Assembly (NCBI GenBank): GCA_004123355.1
Contig: SCHM01000002.1
Location: 8,219,569 to 8,283,568, forward strand
Reading direction: 5' to 3'
DNA: 64,000 bases
Source: Amphirosellinia nigrospora
Lineage: Eukaryota; Ascomycota; Sordariomycetes; Xylariales; Xylariaceae
Shown here: piece by piece, positions 23,484 through 35,250 of the stretch
Layout: every line of letters begins with the position of its first letter
Numbering within the stretch: the first letter of the stretch is position 1
Translations under genes and position numbers: made by a program
The notes under the pieces: model-generated
The model's database searches: none
The model's input: only the letters and a program-made list of their open reading frames with translations
What the model was told of the DNA's origin: nothing

Positions 23484-23837
23484 GAAGATGGCGTCAAGAA
23501 GACTATCAAACTTCTAGGGAGTCCTTTGATGATTGCAGCCTCAAACAATATGGAGTACGAGGACGACAATGGCGCGAAACATAGCATCTACCCCCCCCAG
23601 GCACGCAGCGTGGGATCACTTAGAAAACAAGCGATAGGACGCGAGCTTGCGAAATTTGCCCCATATAGTGCGTTACTGTCGTCGCGAAAGGGTTTTCTTT
23701 CTCCTCCGCCAATGCCACATTTAGCAAACCAAAGATATACCGCGGAAATTTTCAAGAAGCATCGGGAGTCTCAGGACGAGAAATATCAGAATCAAGGTTC
23801 ATCCAATGCAGATGCACAGCCTAAAGAAACGAAGTAG
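23484..23837 (+). CDS. Hypothetical small protein (possibly partial)
   Basis: An open frame with two in-frame Met codons near 23526 runs to a TAG at 23835. It reads through GEDGVKKTIKLLGSPLM, then an acidic stretch and a Lys/Gln/Ser-rich tail ending QPKETK. The open frame starts a little upstream of the first Met, so an exon boundary or a lost 5' part is possible. I do not recognise the family. The composition looks protein-like, but the position in a patch of broken genes makes a relic likely. Confidence 0.3.
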   Translation, partial: EDGVKKTIKLLGSPLMIAASNNMEYEDDNGAKHSIYPPQARSVGSLRKQAIGRELAKFAPYSALLSSRKGFLSPPPMPHLANQRYTAEIFKKHRESQDEKYQNQGSSNADAQPKETK

Positions 23838-24025
23838 ATCGGGAATCAATCAAGCGGGATATAACCTAGTAGAGGAAGATCTTCCCTCGATGATTGTCGG
23901 AAATGGGTGACCTAAGAGAACGGGGTGCGTTAATTATATTCTGTATTGCTACCCAAAGATGATGACATCCTAGTGCTTCAAAATAGCATGTCTGGTGAAT
24001 GACTTGGGGATTATGTTCATGCATG

Positions 24026-27000
24026 CTAATCTCCATCAATACTATCCCCTTGATCAGTTGTCCAGTCTGACGCTTCCGCGTCGACTTCATCCGTAATCCA
24101 TTCCTTATCCGTACCGTCATCTTTGAGAAAGCTGTTGAATTTCCATCCATAAGTTGGATTCGGGTTCTCTGCATCGCGCCATATAGACTGTAATAGACCG
24201 CGTAGATCCAGACGGATACATGCGAGCATAAACAGCTGGTCTGTGGAGCTCATCCTCTGTTCGTTCGTCCAGACGTAGTCAATAATCATTTGAACGAATT
24301 CATAGAGATCCTTCCTCTTAGTTGAGATGTGTGTTTTCCAGCGGTCTCCGAAATTTTCATACTCAAATGAGAGCTTTTGAAGGATAATCGCTGTAGTTTC
24401 GGCACGAGGTGTTAGGATTATGAAGCGGCCGACTTCTCGAAGCTCCAACGCCTTGACCACTTGTGGTAAAGGAAAGAATTCGCTTAGTTCCTTTGCTTTA
24501 TACCATGGCTGGCATACAATCCGCAAGCCGTGTCATCCCCATCGAAACCTCCCATAGCATATTTTTCAAACAGGCATGCCGATAGTTGCAATGACAAACG
24601 TCCGTGGCTAGCTATACCGATGTATAGGTCGGTGCAAGCCGATACTTCGCTCATGGAACTGAGAATTCTCCGAAGAAGATTTTTGCTCGGGGTGCCCTGG
24701 GATAGCAGTAATGATTCAAGAATCGAGTAAATGCGACCGCAAACATCTCCATCTCCATAGTAAATGAATACTGTGTTCGAACATGTTGTTCGTGCTGCAC
24801 ATAGCTATATGAACTCCCGGGTGTATCAACTCTAGCTTCCCGGCGAATGAATACGATACTATTTCCCGAACAACCCGCAATACGCCCCTGAGAGCTGAAT
24901 CTTTCAAGTAGCAAATCGAGTAGCTCTAATGCCAATTCAAATTCAGCGTCGCCTTTAGACGCGGTAAAAGCACTCCTAAGCAACGTTGTGTAAAGATTAG
25001 GTGGAACCTTACGGATGCGGTAGCGTAGGTATCCCCAGTAGGATACCATCCCGCACATTCTCCAAAATGCATAGTCTGCGGGTAGAACTACCAGCTTTCC
25101 ATGGTCCAAATGGGCGAGCTCTCTGGGATCCAATTGGCACACAATATGAAGTAGCCGATCAGTCGCTTTTAAAGCGATCGATGAATCATGTTTCCACAAT
25201 AAGCTTAAACAAATCAGCTGGTATTTCAGACGTTGAGACGTCATTGAAATGACGCCGCACGTAGATAACCGTGGGGAATACATCCAACCATTCTGGTTCG
25301 GCAGTTTGACAAGAGGGCAATGGTAAGATACTTCAACCCTCCTTCTATGAGCTTTAATAGAACGTCCACAAAGGAAGGACTGGGTATTTAAACTTATCGA
25401 TATTGCGTGAATCATGAGCAAAGTCATAAGCCGAGCGATGAACCCAACTCAAATTCTGGAGTTCGTATTCAAGTGCGTGAGGATATGGGGCAAGACTTAC
25501 GGCCAAATTCCTATGAACATCAGGGAGGACCCCATGGGCTGAATCTGACCAGTTCGGTTCGGATTGCATAAACCAATTTGATTTGGATTTCTGGGACGCA
25601 CTACGGGTCCTGTCCCAGACGGACTAGTTTCCAGCAGCCTGCACTCCGTATCCTAATTTGAATTTCTGTCTGCTGACATGATTGCATAAAAGTATCTTAA
25701 ACAAAATAGGGGTTGTTATTCTGGCCGATGTTATGATAGAGACAGAAGTCATATTTCGACAGCATTTGAGTCTATCTGGTCGTAAAGATTTATCCTCCAG
25801 TGGAAAACTGAGGAGGAGAAAGTCCCAAAGGTCCGCTACCTTCACATAAAAGGCCAACGAGTCTTTGTGCAGCTCATCGATATTCTCTAGCATCATTCCA
25901 AAGATGTCATCAATGGCCCTAGGTGTTCTTTCAATGCGTTTGAGTAACAATTCTTCGTCATCTCCTGATTTCGCGCCTTGAATTATATCTTGCGTTACGA
26001 GGGCCGCCCATAAAAAGACGCCTTCGGCTTGATGGACGATTTCTGAGCGTATGTTGGAGCTTAAGCAACCGTCATTTATTATATTGTTGGAGAGTTTCTG
26101 TTCGATATAACGAGTTATATCCGGGCAGTTGAGATCTTGTAAGTGTAACTGCTTGCAATTTGCAAGTCGTCTAGTCAAAAACGCCTCAGGTCGACTCGAT
26201 ACACATACTTTGATGTTTCTTAGATCTTGGAGCTTGAAGATGAGATCAACCAACTCATCATAATCGCCCACAAACTCGTCCAGTCCGTCTATAAAGATGC
26301 AGAATTGAGTTTCAGAGGCTATCTCAATCGCTTTCACAACGGCTAGGGTGAGGTTCTTTTCGGTCCAGGCTGGTAATAGTCTTCTTGTGTGTGACGACAA
26401 AACCTCCATTAAATGAGGAATGATGTTCGGCTTGACTAGAAGAATTTGATATAGCAGGCTTCGCAGAAGACCAATAATGCTTTTCTGTAAAGAGGTGCCA
26501 GGACGCCAGAAGAAGAATGAGAAAGTATGGACCTGATGGCCACGGCTCCAAACTTCAAGCCCAGCTTGTGTGCGTTGATCATCCACTATATGAGCCATCA
26601 GGGTGGACTTTCCGGAACCGAGCTTGCCGCATATCCAAAACACAGAAGAGTGGTTACATTCTCCGAAGTCATCCCATTTCACATCCGTTGTGTTAGCATT
26701 ATCATCGCCTGAAACAGGATCCAGGGGTTCAAGTGATGCGAACAGCCACTCGAGGGTACCGGGCGCAGCGTCTTTTATGTTAGCCTGTCTTTCGTTCATT
26801 TCTGGGAAAAATAATGTTTTGAGGAAAGCATCCTTATGCCTCCGCCGTTCCGATGTTTCCGAGAACTCCCGAGCGCTGCGTTCAACCCTTTCGGACGCCT
26901 TCGTAACTGACAGCATTGTCTTCTCATGTCGTGTTTGCGCCTTTATCCGATTTGTCAAGTTTTGCGTTCACTTGAGCTGCAACAGATGCTAGGTTTCGAG

Positions 27001-27610
27001 TCAAGCCTCTAGTGTGATCGTTGGCGTTTGAATATAGCTTCGTTAACTCTTTGATGATATCTTGTGTTTGGGAATCGAGCCTTGAAAATTGCTTGCTCTG
27101 ATCTGCATGCTGAAGATCAAATCGATGCCTAATGTAACTAAGTAGTCAGCCGCTGTAGGACTGTTGGAGAAAAGCCCGGACACCTTCCAGTGCGTGTACG
27201 TACCAGATATCTTGTACAAGTAAAGACTGTAAGAGTGTTTCTTTCTCCTTCAGCGAGTTTTGGATCTTCTCGACTGTTTTACGCTCCTTCAAAGCTCGAT
27301 AGACCTTCTTAGCTGTACTGATATTCTCTCCAGCTCCGCGAACATGCTCCAAGAGCTTTACAAGCTCGTCGGCCATTTGTTCACACTTGTTTGCTAAGTC
27401 TATGATGCGTCGCGGGCTCCTCGAGCTAGCGTCGAGGACAATTCCTTTCGGGACTGCTTTACCTCACGCAAACGTCTCAAGCTCCTGATTGGCGCTTGTT
27501 GCCGAGTCGGCGCTGTCACGAATTTGGATACATAGCGAAGTTGCTTTGATAGCTATACCGATAAACTGGGCCATTGCTGCTGCTAGCCCGACTGCAGACA
27601 CGGGATCCAT
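24026..27610 (-). pseudogene. NACHT-domain STAND (NLR-like) protein gene, apparently disrupted
   Basis: The start at 27610 gives MDPVSAVGLAAAMAQFIGI, the signature N-terminus of fungal NACHT proteins. The frame continues through one in-frame TGA (27464-27466; a CGA-to-TGA change would explain it) into a helical region, then a 66-bp intron (27138-27203, GTACGT donor, CTGACT branch, TTAG acceptor). The NACHT core reads in 25624-26958: Walker A GKLGSGKSTLM, Walker B CIFIDGLDEF and the sensor-like VCVSSRPE. Downstream, WVHRSAYDFAHDS and frames reaching 24026 match the usual C-terminal region after the NACHT domain. The frame changes near 26,990, between 25.35 and 25.62 kb, near 25.4 kb and near 24.5-24.65 kb. 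Total length (about 1,170 residues) fits the family. Fungal NLRs act in allorecognition and programmed cell death. Decay, RIP or assembly error could each explain the breaks. The effector repeat domain often found at the end is not seen. Confidence 0.7.
27138..27203 (-). other. Intron in the NACHT gene
   Basis: 66 bp with donor GTACGT, branch GGCTGACTAC and acceptor CTTAG. Splicing joins ...VQDIC to YIRHRFDLQHAD, keeping a helical, charged region open up to the next frame change. Confidence 0.6.
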
Positions 27611-28932
27611 GATTGCGTGAGCCGTTCAACTCTGATGAAGAGTTTGTGATGGGAGACATGCGTTTGAAGATGAAGTACAGGGTTCAGGTATCATAAGTAT
27701 ATATTAGATGGACGTATTTTAAATCATGGGCCGTTAATCAACATGTCCAGGTACCTAGGTACACTTTAGCGATGACAACCTCTACATCATGTCGTAGATG
27801 CGTATGTAGCAACATATGGAAACAGAAGAACATTCGTACTGAAAATAATCTTATACAGACGGCAAACTGACATGCATTTCGCAGTAGAGTAGTGATTAGC
27901 CGCTACATTGACGGAGACTATACATTTCATGATGGATCTGTATTTGCGGCGGTTGCATTGGCAGCAATCCTGATGTTGACAGCGGAGGGTTGGTGGGGTA
28001 TGAACCTGAACTTCCAAGGTTATGTATAGGAAGTGGATTAACCAACTCCCGAGAATCTTAACACTGGTAGGTACCTAAGGTACCTATACAATGAGAAATC
28101 AGATAAGCTCAACCAGTAGCAGTACCCAGCTACTGTAGATTCCATCATTTCTATCTATCCTCGATTTGGCCGCTCAGTCTCTGATCCCCGTCTTTGTATG
28201 CTCACTAGACTGTACGTAGAGAGCCGTGATAGTTATGGTGGACACGGCCTAGGCTAGGTCCTGGCTACCTACCTAATGGTAGGCTCAGTCCGCTATTTTT
28301 GAGGTGGTTAGCCTACCTTAGCCTTGGTCGCTAAGTAATGCGCTATACCCGATGTTTCTTTACCTGTAAATCCACAGGTAAATCCAAGAGTAGGCTACGT
28401 AGGGTTTAGATCTATTTGGGACATTAAGGTGACCTTCTCATATATCGTTGCATGTGACAGGTGGCGTACCTATGTAGAATCTCATGGGAGATAGCGACAG
28501 GGGAAATTGTGACCACAAGACAAGACGTCACAGCTGGACCAAAGGCCTGGGCCTTAGCCTAATTTAGGTAGCACTTGGCATGAATCAGGGGTCTGTCAGG
28601 GGGAGACAGAACGCCCAAGCAGTCGGTTCCAGTTCATGCCATCCCGCCTGAATAAATTAAACATGACTGAATCGCAATTCCGCCCTGGGCGCACGCAACA
28701 AAACGTCAGTTACACCAAACTGAGGTCCTGCACAAGCGCTTACATCAATTGATCAACGACCACGACGCTTCCGAAGGGATATCGCATACCGATACAAAAG
28801 CCTAGCAACCACGGAAGAAGCCCATCTCTCATGGCACCCTTGAATCTTGCCACAGCCTAGTGACTTCTATCGCCTTCGTTCAAGGTTTCGTGTTAGCACT
28901 CGACCTTCATTCTTGCATCCGACACTGTCATC
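27611..28932. promoter_or_regulatory. 1.3-kb divergent intergenic region with repeated AGGTACCT motifs
   Basis: It lies between the NACHT gene (minus) and DUG3 (plus). It contains palindromic AGGTACCT-type sequences at 27749-27763, 28066-28088 and 28264-28284. A 76-codon frame at 27787-28017 (minus) has no domain. No other gene seen. Confidence 0.5.
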
Positions 28933-30506
28933 ATGTGTCGGTTTCTGGTATGTCAACTCCGATCATCGGCCCTTGAATAAAACTTCCATTCTAAACAACT
29001 ACGCACACAGGTATACCGGGGCAGCGACGAGATCCTGCTTTCCAAGCTGATTCTCGACCCGACCCATTCCATTCTGAAGCAATCCTTTGACTCACGACTC
29101 CGGCTCGTTAGTTCTCTCTCCCTCTCGCCTCGCTCTATCCGTAGACCGCTGTGCAACGGGCCCCGTGACTAATCGGCTCCCTCTACCCTAGGATACGAGG
29201 CGAGGCCAGAACAATGCAGACGGCTTTGGTATTGGTTTCTATACCGACCCAAAGCTCGGCGCCGCCCCATGTCTCTTCACGTCTACGATCCCTGCGTGGA
29301 ACTGCACCAACCTCCATCGCATCGCTTCTAAGACAGCCTCGCGGCTCGTTTTTGCTCATGTCAGAGCTACGACTGAGGGCTCCTTAACCGAGGACAATTG
29401 TCACCCCTTCTATCATAATAGTTTAATGTGGATGCACAATGGAGGGCTGGGAGGTTGGAAATACATCAAGCGAAAGCTTGGAGAGCGTTTACATGACAAG
29501 TGGTACTTGAATGTACAAGGTGGTACCGATAGCGAGTGGGCATTTGCTCTCTTTCTGGATCGCCTCGAGCGCTTGGGCACAGATCCGAGCTCACAACCCA
29601 AGAAGGGCTTTGGCCCCGCTGTGCTACGCCGCGCCATGCTGCAGACGATTGAAATCATTAATGAGCTCACCATGGGTCTACCGGAGAGCATAGTCGAAAG
29701 TGACAATGTCGATACGCGAAGTCTCCTGAATTTCGCCGTCACGGATGGCCACTCCATCATCTGCACCAGATACGTAAGCAGCAGGACAGACGAAGCGGCC
29801 AGCTTATACTTTTCCTCCGGGACCCAATGGGAGATCAAGCCATCTGCCGGGGAGGACCGGGATTATCAAATGGAGCGTCGCGATAAGGGAGCAGACATCG
29901 TGCTGGTTGCCAGTGAGCCCCTTACCTTTGAGAGAGGTAAACATGAGATAAGAACGCATTAGTCACGCAATACTAATAGATGTCACAGAAAACTGGGTAA
30001 ACGTCCCGACAAACTCCATACTAACTATTCATGGTCAAACTGTGATGGTGAATCCTATCATTGACGCCTTCTCGGACCGAGACCCGTGCCATAAACGCTC
30101 CTCCGCCTTTGCGCAGACCAAGGGCTTGACAACTAACGAGAAAGCCACACCACGGGTCAATAGTCCGGTGCCCACCCCCGGCCCTGAACCCGAAACCCAT
30201 AGGCGCATCATATCTCCCATGACACCACCTGTGATCGGAGCGCCAGATCCCCCGGTTGTTCTGAGAGGCAGGACTCCGCTGTCATTGTCCGAGACTTCAT
30301 CATCCGACATTCGTTCCGTTGTGGATCCTCTAACACACCGCCCCGAAGTAGCGCCAAGGCTTCCTTCGCAAGGTAATATCAAGAAGAAACGTCGATCGCT
30401 CAACATCGGGAGTACCCACACCCAGCCGAGTTCACAGAGCCGGATGTGCAAACACCACCAGCCCAGTACAACCCCCGTCGAGGACCGGCGATTACATGAC
30501 AGCTGA
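28933..30506 (+). CDS. DUG3: DUG3-type glutamine amidotransferase (glutathione degradation)
   Basis: Four exons: 28933-28947 (only five codons, MCRFL), 29011-29106, 29192-29936 and 29989-30506, giving 457 residues. Cys2 after the initiator Met is the N-terminal nucleophile of class II glutamine amidotransferases. Further hallmarks are NNADGFGIGFYTD, HVRATTEGSLTEDNCHPF and WMHNGGLGGWKYIKR. In yeast Dug2-Dug3 cleaves the gamma-glutamyl bond of glutathione in the cytosol. The N-terminal 360 residues match the yeast length; the extra C-terminal part is Pro/Ser/Thr-rich. After SLNIG (about 30,410) another frame reads more naturally (PAEFTEPDVQTPPAQYN, stop at about 30,500), so a missing G in the GGG run at about 30,408-30,410 is possible. 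The second intron has donor GTTAGT. Confidence 0.88.
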
Positions 30507-31100
30507 AAAGGCGGCTCGTGTCTTGGGTATGGCTCTATGAGCAGACGACCAAGCAGGCAACCTTTGTGCCGCGTTATTAATAGTGTTTGATGGCAATGGA
30601 GTTTTAACAAAATAGAATGTGGCGTTAAAATAAGACTAAGCGGATAGGGGACACATTCATAGATGATCCAAAATAGCGTGGCGTTTAGGACTGCTACAGG
30701 CTGTAACTTGCAAAGGTGGGATAACTTGGAATGTATCATAAGTTGTTGCAATCATGATGCATACCCACATCTAGGGTAGCTCGACAAATTGAACTCGAAG
30801 TATACAACCTCATATCCCAGCTAGCCCATTCTGGAACCGAGGGGAAAAGCCTAAAGCCACAATTCAGTACATTAAGCACAGCCACATATTTTGCTCTGGT
30901 GGGGCTTTTGCATTAACACCATAATCTAACTCACCAACTCTTGACGTCGATTCTTCACATCTGTATGCCACGACAAGCACGACACCAAAACCCGAGGACT
31001 TCAAGCTGTCTTTCCACGCGCTACCGAAGCCATACCGACAGGTACCGTTGATGGTCACCGATCACAGCCACCTGGAGCGCCTGCGACCCGCATCATCGGT
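30507..31100. promoter_or_regulatory. Intergenic region between DUG3 and MGM1
   Basis: About 590 bp holding the DUG3 terminator region and the MGM1 promoter. A long minus-strand frame from 30,035 to 30,751 mainly overlaps DUG3 exon 4 and is its shadow. Nothing else seen. Confidence 0.5.
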
Positions 31101-33958
31101 ATGAGCGGACGGCTGATAGCAATGGCCGGACGGCTTGCGGCCACGCGTTCGGCCAGCGCCAGCGTCCACGCCGTGCGCCAATACCACCAGCTGCCCTCTG
31201 GCGGCCTTCTCCGAGCCGATGCCGCCATCCGTGCCACGAGACGGCGCATGTGGTTTCCGGTGAACTCGTTCCACAACGCCGTCGCCGTTCGCAATGTCTC
31301 CTTTGCTCGCTTCTTCCCGAGACTGATGGTCAGCTTCTTAAGGATCCCTGCGTTGGCCGGCGGCGTCATGGTGGGTGGGTTAGCATGGATGCAATACCAA
31401 GCTACTCGTATGTGCGCAGATCCCCTCAATAGTACGTGATACCGGGCTACTAAACTTACCATACAGAGGCTGGGAATTATGTCTGGGATGTCTATAATAC
31501 TACCAAGGAGACGGTGTCGAGCACCGCCACGAGTCTCTTCGATGGTGCGAAAGGTGTTGCTGGCCAGACGATGCAAGGGTGGCAGAACACCAAAGAACAA
31601 GTCGAGATGCCCGAATGGATACAGAAGATCTTGAGAATGCACGAGGACATTGGCACAGGTGGGGGAGAGGGTGGCCCGGGAGGTGGAGAGCCACCGAAAC
31701 AAAGCAGAGTGGGAGCAGGTGTGGCCGCAGGTACTGCTGCTGCCTACGGCTACGACCAGTCGGAAGATGACCCGCGAAGCGCAAGTGAGATCGCGAAAGA
31801 CGACCAAATGATGGTATTGACAAAGAAGATGATCGAGATCCGCAACATCCTAGCAAGGATAGGCCAGTCGAATACATTGACTCTACCGTCCATCGTTGTC
31901 ATTGGATCACAGTCCTCTGGAAGAGCTCCGTGTTGGAGGCCATAGTCGGACACGAATTCCTTCCCAAAGGCTCTAACATGGTCACGCGTAGACCCATTGA
32001 ACTTACGTTAATTAACACCCCCGACTCTCGCGCCGAATATGGAGAATTTCCCGATCTTGGTCTGGGCAAGATTTCAGACTTTTCTTCTATACGACGAACC
32101 CTAACCGAGCTGAACCAGGCCGTTCCTGAGTCGCAGTGCGTTTCAGATGATCCGATACGTCTTTCTATCTCTTCGCCTAACGTCCCTGATCTGTCCCTTA
32201 TCGACCTACCTGGTTATATTCAGGTTGTAGGGCAAAACCAACCCCTTGAGCTCAAGCAGAAGATATCGGAGCTTTGTGACAAGTATATCCAAGCACCCAA
32301 TGTAATATTGGCCATTTCAGCTGCGGATGTTGACTTGGCAAATTCTACCGCACTGCGAGCAAGCCGAAGAGTTGATCCCAGGGGCGAGCGAACGATCGGA
32401 GTTGTAACAAAGATGGATCTCGTCGATCCACTAAGAGGTGCAGCGATTTTAAATGATAAGCAATACCCACTTCGACTGGGTTATGTTGGTGTAGTATCCC
32501 GCGCGCCTATAACTACTTCACTCTTTAAGAAGGGCGACGACAATCTAACATCGGTCATTACCAAGAACGAAAATGCTTACTTCTCATCCCACCCCTTGGA
32601 GTTTGGGCCGGGAGCAGACGTGGCTGTCGGCACTTCGACGCTGCGTAAGAAGTTGATGCACGTTCTCGAGCAAACTATGTCAGCTAGCTTACAAGGTACG
32701 AGTGACGCGATCCGTCAAGAGCTTGAGGAGGCCACCTACGAGTTTAAAGTCCAATACAATGATCGACCCCTTTCAGCCGAGTCATATCTTGCTGAGAGCC
32801 TAGATGCTTTCAAGCATTCGTTCAAGCAATTTGCCGAAGAGTTCGGGCGCCCTCAAATGCATGGGCTATTGAAGAACGAGCTTGATCAGCGAGTGTTAGA
32901 TCTCCTCGCCGCAAAATATTGGAATAAACCTATATACGACCTCAGCGTTCCTCTCCCAGAGCCCGACAGTTTGGCCGACCTTCCCAAGGCCGACCCGGAG
33001 TCTCTCTACTGCGCCGACGCTGGACGCATCCACCTCCGCAATTACCAAACTTGGTGTGGGCAGACTGGCGACAAATGTGGTGGCAAATTCAATCAGTCTC
33101 ATGTGGACAATCTTATCAGCCAGTCAACTTTTGTCAACCATCCCTTTGCTCGCCAAGCCATTACCGAAGCAGCATCGAGCATATTTGAATGACAGTTCTA
33201 CAGCACCAGCGATCAAGTAGAAAACTGTATCAAACCATTCAAGTTTGAAATTGATATGGAAGAGCGTGAATGGAGCGCCGGGAGAGACCACGTTCAAGGA
33301 GTTCTGAAGAAAGAGTTACAAGCTTGTGAAGGTGCACTAAAAGATCTAGAGAACACTGTAGGCGGGCGGCGGAAGCTAAAGGAAGTTGTGAGTTTTGTCG
33401 ATAAGGCCAGGAGAGGTGATATTGTCGTCGAAGGGGAGAGCCAGACTGGTGCTGGAGGGTTTAGTGCTTCATTGCTCTCTAAAGGTACGTTTTCGCTCAA
33501 GGGATCATTTCAATGGACGTTACTAACGTGTCATAGGTCGAGAGGCAATATTCCTACGTGACCGTGCCGTCCTGAAATGCGCCTACTCGCTGTTAAATCC
33601 AAACAGTGCGCCAACATGAAAAATAAGTATCATTGCCCCGAAGTTTTCCTTGATGCAGTAGCTACCAAGTTAGACAGCAGTACTGTTTCTTAACGTAGAA
33701 CTCCTTTCGGAATTTTTTACAATTCCCCCGAGAGCTAGATATACGGCTCGGTCGTCATCTGTCCGATGAGCAAGTGGAGATGTTTGCCAAAAGGACCCTA
33801 AAATCAAGAAGCATTTGGTTCACAAGCGGAAGGAGCTTCTTGAACTTGTCCTCGGGAAAATGGATAGTCAGCAGAGCCGAGAACAGGAACGAATGAAAAG
33901 AAACTCAAAGTCGGACAACGAGAAAGGGCGAGGAAAATGGGGAATCTTTTTAAAATAG
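31101..33958 (+). CDS. MGM1: Mitochondrial inner-membrane dynamin-like GTPase MGM1 (OPA1 homologue), frame disrupted
   Basis: Exons 31101-31407, 31467-33484 and 33537-33958 (introns 59 and 52 bp). The Arg/Ser-rich N-terminus is a mitochondrial presequence, followed by a membrane segment ([15 protein letters not shown]) and an Ala/Gly-rich stretch ([13 protein letters not shown]) where the rhomboid protease cleavage is expected. GTPase motifs: G1 GSQSSGKS (broken by a missing A at 31921-31922), the TRRP switch, G3 DLPG, G4 TKMD. Middle and GED regions follow to the end ([21 protein letters not shown]). Mgm1 fuses inner membranes and shapes cristae. Frame changes are seen at about 31,921, 33,008-33,020, 33,098, 33,186-33,200, 33,572 and 33,685-33,730; most are single missing bases. 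MGM1 is a single essential-type gene in fungi, so assembly errors are more likely than decay, but a decayed second copy is possible. Confidence 0.85.
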
Positions 33959-35250
33959 GCTCATATAGCTACGATACAATGACGAATATTTGATGATGAC
34001 AGGGCAGTTCGGGACGGTAGTTCAGTCTTGTATTTTTTGTATCGGCGTTTCATCTAGATATCACCCCTTAGTCCACGTTCCTATCTCTGGGTTGACCAGT
34101 TATATATAACATATTTAAGCCCTAGTAGGTCCTTTTATTGATTAAGACCCTGTCGTCTGGAGATAAGATTGAAGCGATCGGAAACACTATGCTCGGATTT
34201 GCACAATTAAGTCGGTAAAGTATAGAAGGCATATATATATTATTGAGCTGAGGTTGGCCGATTAATATCTATCTCAATTGTTATCTATCTATAAGCTATC
34301 ACATCCAGATCCGGGCTGGTCCAATAATCTGCATGCGTACTACTTGTATTAGGTTGGTCGCTTTCCGCCGGCCAGTATGGCAGCCTCACTTGAAATTTCA
34401 ACGCGTACTGCGCAGCTTGTGGGTATGCACGGTGAGGACCGAATTCATCGCGGTCATGCCCAGCGTCTCTCTATAGGCCCAGTTACCTAGGTTCATCGTA
34501 AGTCTGTTCTTACTCGCATAACCGATCACCTCCTTGCTTTCCCTTTCTACGGTAGCGAATAAGTCTTGACGAGAAGCAATGTATTGCCGAACTTCAACGG
34601 GCTGATTGACCATGCCAACAGTTTGCGATTCACAGAAAATGCACTTTAGGCAGCCGGGAGGTCTGATAGGTTTAGAATGGTAGAGATAGATATAAGCGCT
34701 GCTTGCCTCACTTTTTAGTGCATGGGATATTGAAGTGGTACCACCGCTTGTTTCCGGCGCCCTCGGAATTTGCAATTCGAACTATACCTTTGATGGGCAT
34801 ATATCGCAACTCCGAAATGTGCAATTATAATTGGCTTTTCATACACTGAGAAGGAAATTCCAATCAAAAACTGACTCGTCGTTTGCTTTTGCAGTTTGTC
34901 ATTGTGGTTCCGTGATGGGTAGCAATGACCGCGCGGCCGTTGACATACGGGAAGTGGAAGTTCCATATACACATAGCTACCGCTATTTGGGGACCAAATA
35001 GCCAATTGTTAGCTCCAAGGTAAAGGTTCGGCGAGGCGTTCATAAGCGAGAGTGTTGTAGAATATAAGCCCGCGTCGCCTCATTATGGGCAAGATGTTGG
35101 CATACTCATGAGCGCCCTATGCGGAACAAAATTATAGCATTATATCGGTTCACTACTAGAAGCCGGGCGACTAACTGCTGCAATTACTTACGGTGAGAAC
35201 AATAACACACCCATCTTGAGTTTGAATCCTCGTCTTTGGTGGGGAATACA
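33959..35250. other. 1.3-kb region without a supported gene
   Basis: AT-rich tracts at 34,050-34,300. Minus-strand frames at 34398-34775 and 34715-35005 overlap, lack domains and show no convincing splice link. A few residues (PPGCLKCIFCESQ) look protein-like, but I cannot support a gene. Confidence 0.4.

Noticed and set aside
30035-30751. 238-codon minus-strand frame over the DUG3 end
   Set aside because: Antisense to DUG3 exon 4; no domain.
31055-31807. 250-codon minus-strand frame over the start of MGM1
   Set aside because: Antisense to the MGM1 presequence and membrane region; arises from its Arg/Ala-rich codons.
34398-35005. Overlapping minus-strand frames of 96-125 codons
   Set aside because: No domain; no GT-AG pair convincingly links them.
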